Part shown: in pieces, positions 14,794 through 17,124 of the stretch
Layout of the letters: the number at the start of each line of letters is the position of its first letter
How positions within the stretch are numbered: the stretch's first letter is position 1
NCBI GenBank assembly: GCA_964453055.1
Contig: CAYVOD010000039.1
Coordinates: forward strand, 1 to 17,124
Origin: UBA2256 sp964453055
GTDB taxonomy: Bacteria; Spirochaetota; Spirochaetia; Treponematales; Rectinemataceae
DNA length: 17,124 nt
Direction of reading: 5' to 3'
Made by a program: the position numbers and the translations under genes
Notes under the pieces: model-generated
Told to the model about the DNA's origin: nothing
Seen by the model: the letters and a program-made list of their open reading frames with translations, nothing else
Database searches by the model: none

Positions 14794-16890
14794 TTACTCT
14801 TCTTCCGCCTCGGCGGTCCTAAAGGCCTGCGCGGCTTTCATCACATCTTCGGCGATCTTGCCGGTGATGGGTGAGTAGTGGGAGAACTCCACCTCGAAGC
14901 TGCCGGTGCCGGAGGTCATGGACCGCAGGTCTATGGCGTAGCGCAGGAGTTCGGCCTGGGGAGCCTGAGCCTCGACCTGGATTATACCTCCCCCGATGGG
15001 ATTCTGGCCGGAAATGCGGCCCCGCCTGCCCGAAAGATCGGACATGACATCGCCCAGATTCTTCTCTTCCACAAAGACAGAGAGGGTCATGATGGGCTCG
15101 AGAAGAACGGGATTGGCGTTCTTGGTGGCCTCGCGGAAGGCACCACGGGACGCGAGCTTGAAGGCCATTTCAGACGAATCCACGGGGTGCTCCTTGCCGT
15201 CTGTGATGGCTGTCTTTACGTCCACGACCGGGTAACCCGCCACGACTCCGTTTTCCATGGCCTGCTTGATGCCTTTTTCGATGCCTGGCAGGAATCCGCG
15301 GGATACTGACTGGCCGAAAAGCTTGTTTTCGAATTCATAACCTGCGCCGCGTTCCAGAGGTTCGACCTCGAAGACAACCCTTGCGTACTGGCCATGCCCG
15401 CCGGTCTGCTTCTTGTGGGTATACTCGGCGCCTGATTTCTTGGTTATCGTCTCGCGGTAGGCCACCCGGGGTATCCGGGTTTCCGCCAATATTTTAGCCT
15501 GGTTCTTGATCTTCTCCAGGATCATGTTGATCTGGAGCTCGCCCATGCCCGCGATGACTGTTTCCTTGGTCTCGGTGTTATAAGCCACCTGGAATGTCAG
15601 ATCCTCTTCGGCAGCCTTGTAGAGCAGTTCGTTGAGCTTGTCCTCTTCCTTCTTGTTAGTAGCCGAGATGGCGATAAGGTGGACGGGAGTGGGCAGCTTC
15701 AAGGGGATAAAGGCGAAGGGTTTTTCCATAGCCGAGATCGTGTCGTTGGTCTTTAGGCTGGCGGACTTGGCGATTATGCCGATATCGCCGGCGCAGAGAT
15801 TTGCGCTGTCGACGATCTTCTTGCCCTGGGCGGTATAGAGCTTAGAGAGCTTTTCCTTCTTGCCGTCCCTCACGTTGACGATTTCCAGATCTGCGGCCAA
15901 GGTTCCGGTGATTACCTTGACAAAGGATAGCCTGCCCGAGAACTGGTCGATCTGGGTCTTGATGACGATGGCAGTAGCGGGCTTGGCAGGATCGACGCTT
16001 ACTTCGACATCGTTTCCGTCCGCATCCTTCACGTTTTCCGGAGCCAAGGATAGTGGGGAAGGGGCAAGGGCGACGATAAAATCCAGAAGGGCGGCGGTGC
16101 CCGAGTTTTTCACTCCGGAACCGGCGAACGCCGGAACAATCTTGGCGGTCGCCAGGGCCTCTTTCAAACCCTTCAACATATCTTCCTGACCAAGTTCTCC
16201 TTCAAGCAGATATTTTTCCATTAATTCATCATCGCCCTCTGCCGCGGCTTCAAAAAGCTGCATCCTGGCAGTCTCAACCGCATCGCTGAATTCGGCTGGC
16301 ACTTCAGTTGCGGCTTCCTTCGCTTCGCCGGAAGCCGGCTTCAAGTAGGCTTTGCGGTTAATTACGTCGATGACGCCGTTGAATGCAGAACCTTCTCCCA
16401 TGGGAATCGTGACGGGAACAGCGTTGATCTTGAATTTTTCTTTAATGTCCGCAAGGGCGGAAGCATAAGACGCGCGCTCCTCGTCCATGCGGGTCACGAA
16501 GGCCATCCTGGGTTTTTTACGGGAATCCAGGTTCCTCCAGAGCTTGATGGTCTCAATCTGAACGCCTGTCCTTGCGTCGATGAGCATGAGGGCGCTTTCA
16601 CAGGCGCGGAAGGCGAGAATGACTTCGCCGACAAAATCAGAGGATCCCGGGGTGTCGATGAAGTTTATCTTCTTTTCTCCGAGCATGCAGTGAGTCAAGG
16701 TGGATTTGACAGAAATTTTTCTGGCGATTTCTTCTTCGTTATAATCGCTCACGGTCTTGCCGGATTCTATCGTTTCCGGTTTGGCTATCGAGCCGCCCTG
16801 AAAGAGAATGTGTTCTAGCAATGTTGTCTTGCCGGTACTCCCATGGCCGGCTATGGCGATGTTCCTGATCTGGTCGGTGGCGAACGACAT
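14794..16890 (-). CDS. Translation elongation factor G paralogue (EF-G2-like GTPase)
   Basis: Ribosome-associated translational GTPase of 698 residues with all five EF-G domains. G1 is GHGSTGKT (15-22), G3 is DTPG (79-82), the G4 position reads TRMD (133-136) instead of NKxD, and G5 lies in GSGVKNSG (257-264). The canonical EF-G segment DTPGHVDF reads DTPGSSDF, so the catalytic histidine is replaced by serine. Domain II is about 290-390 and domain III about 395-475. Domain IV (about 478-600) keeps THKKQTGGHGQYARV and His568 in EHPVDSSE, aligned with the tip-loop His583 of E. coli EF-G. Domain V follows. These traits mark an EF-G2 type rather than the housekeeping FusA; Borrelia EF-G2 acts in ribosome recycling, and whether this is that orthologue is not settled. 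ATG 16890 has AAGGAG five bases upstream. Single-gene unit with its own promoter and terminator. Confidence 0.9.
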   Translation of the reverse strand: MSFATDQIRNIAIAGHGSTGKTTLLEHILFQGGSIAKPETIESGKTVSDYNEEEIARKISVKSTLTHCMLGEKKINFIDTPGSSDFVGEVILAFRACESALMLIDARTGVQIETIKLWRNLDSRKKPRMAFVTRMDEERASYASALADIKEKFKINAVPVTIPMGEGSAFNGVIDVINRKAYLKPASGEAKEAATEVPAEFSDAVETARMQLFEAAAEGDDELMEKYLLEGELGQEDMLKGLKEALATAKIVPAFAGSGVKNSGTAALLDFIVALAPSPLSLAPENVKDADGNDVEVSVDPAKPATAIVIKTQIDQFSGRLSFVKVITGTLAADLEIVNVRDGKKEKLSKLYTAQGKKIVDSANLCAGDIGIIAKSASLKTNDTISAMEKPFAFIPLKLPTPVHLIAISATNKKEEDKLNELLYKAAEEDLTFQVAYNTETKETVIAGMGELQINMILEKIKNQAKILAETRIPRVAYRETITKKSGAEYTHKKQTGGHGQYARVVFEVEPLERGAGYEFENKLFGQSVSRGFLPGIEKGIKQAMENGVVAGYPVVDVKTAITDGKEHPVDSSEMAFKLASRGAFREATKNANPVLLEPIMTLSVFVEEKNLGDVMSDLSGRRGRISGQNPIGGGIIQVEAQAPQAELLRYAIDLRSMTSGTGSFEVEFSHYSPITGKIAEDVMKAAQAFRTAEAEEE

Positions 16891-16954
16891 ATTGACTCCT
16901 TGCAGGGTTGAAAATATGGTGGATCCTTAATTTTTTGTATAAGGAAACTCGTGT

Positions 16955-16982
16955 ATTATAAATGATAATTGGCAGCTGTCAA
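16955..16982 (-). promoter_or_regulatory. Consensus promoter of the EF-G paralogue
   Basis: Perfect TTGACA (16982-16977) and perfect TATAAT (16960-16955) are separated by 16 bp, on the minus strand, 64 bases upstream of ATG 16890. It is the strongest promoter in the window and suggests high constitutive expression. The leader would be about 58 bases and is A/T-rich with no obvious riboswitch. Confidence 0.8.
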
Positions 16983-16995
16983 CAGCCTGATTATA

Positions 16996-17025
16996 TTGAC
17001 ACTTGCCTCTTTTATAGTCTAGCGT
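16996..17025 (+). promoter_or_regulatory. Candidate promoter of tRNA-Pro
   Basis: A perfect TTGACA (16996-17001) lies 18 bp before TAGCGT (17020-17025), which matches the -10 consensus only at its key outer positions. TATAGT at 17013-17018 is a better hexamer but only 11 bp from the -35. The element is placed correctly for the tRNA and back to back with the EF-G promoter. Confidence 0.4.
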
Positions 17026-17038
17026 AGCCCTGACCGTA

Positions 17039-17111
17039 CGGGACGTAGCCTAGGGGCTAAGGCGTCTGCTTTGGGAGCAGAAGATCGGCGGTTCGAATCC
17101 GCCCGTCCCGA
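17039..17111 (+). tRNA. tRNA-Pro, anticodon TGG
   Basis: Full cloverleaf with acceptor arms CGGGACG/CGTCCCG, a C1-G72 pair typical of proline tRNAs, D stem GCCT/AGGC, and anticodon stem TCTGC/GCAGA around loop TTTGGGA with anticodon TGG. The T arm GGCGG-TTCGAAT-CCGCC is perfect. The discriminator is A at 17111. The next bases are AGT, so CCA is not encoded and must be added by the CCA-adding enzyme. Confidence 0.97.
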
Positions 17112-17124
17112 AGTCCGTGACGCT

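Noticed and set aside
16925..16944. CCTTA...TAAGG symmetry in the EF-G paralogue leader, considered as a regulatory hairpin
   Set aside because: Only five base pairs around an A/T-rich loop; too weak to claim a structure.

Overview
The window is a gene-dense stretch of bacterial chromosome, about 57% G+C by eye, with a tRNA gene at each end. Nothing in it looks like a phage, insertion sequence, CRISPR array or obvious horizontally acquired island. The gene set fits a spirochaete such as a Treponema/Spirochaeta relative: a UDPGP-family nucleotidyltransferase, a second-type EF-G, a slipin coupled to NrdR, and a short coiled-coil protein. That assignment is inferred from gene content and is only moderately sure. 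The tRNA-Pro gene does not encode its CCA end.

Layout. Positions 1-74 hold tRNA-Val(TAC) on the minus strand, with a clear promoter and a strong hairpin just upstream. On the plus strand follow a PfkB-family sugar kinase (145-1104), the Lon protease (1249-3600), and a DMSO-reductase-family molybdopterin oxidoreductase (3618-5777) that probably shares the lon transcript. A five-gene minus-strand operon then meets it convergently. In transcription order it is phosphohexomutase (11997-10255), DEDDh exonuclease (10250-9534), M23 metallopeptidase (interrupted by a run of 100 N), glucokinase (8544-7420) and UDPGP-family uridylyltransferase (7436-5802). Three of these products make a complete predicted route from glucose through glucose-6-phosphate and glucose-1-phosphate to UDP-glucose.

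Between 11998 and 12204 is a structured intergenic region with two related GC-rich palindromes and the operon promoter. Upstream, also on the minus strand, a small coiled-coil protein and a HAD phosphatase overlap by an ATGA. A compact divergent promoter region (about 13215-13300) separates them from a plus-strand pair, a slipin/stomatin-like membrane protein and the ribonucleotide-reductase repressor NrdR, again with an ATGA overlap. A bidirectional rho-independent terminator (14739-14773) separates nrdR from a minus-strand EF-G paralogue (16890-14794). That gene has a consensus promoter, which lies back to back with the start of tRNA-Pro(TGG) at 17039-17111.

I did not find a clearly new multi-gene system. 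The points most worth following up are the UDP-glucose operon with a peptidase and an exonuclease inside it, the slipin-NrdR coupling with a palindrome on its promoter, the molybdoenzyme without partner subunits behind lon, the altered GTPase motifs in the EF-G paralogue, and the paired palindromic repeats at 12085-12198. No stretch longer than 300 bases lacks a gene, apart from the 100-N assembly gap.
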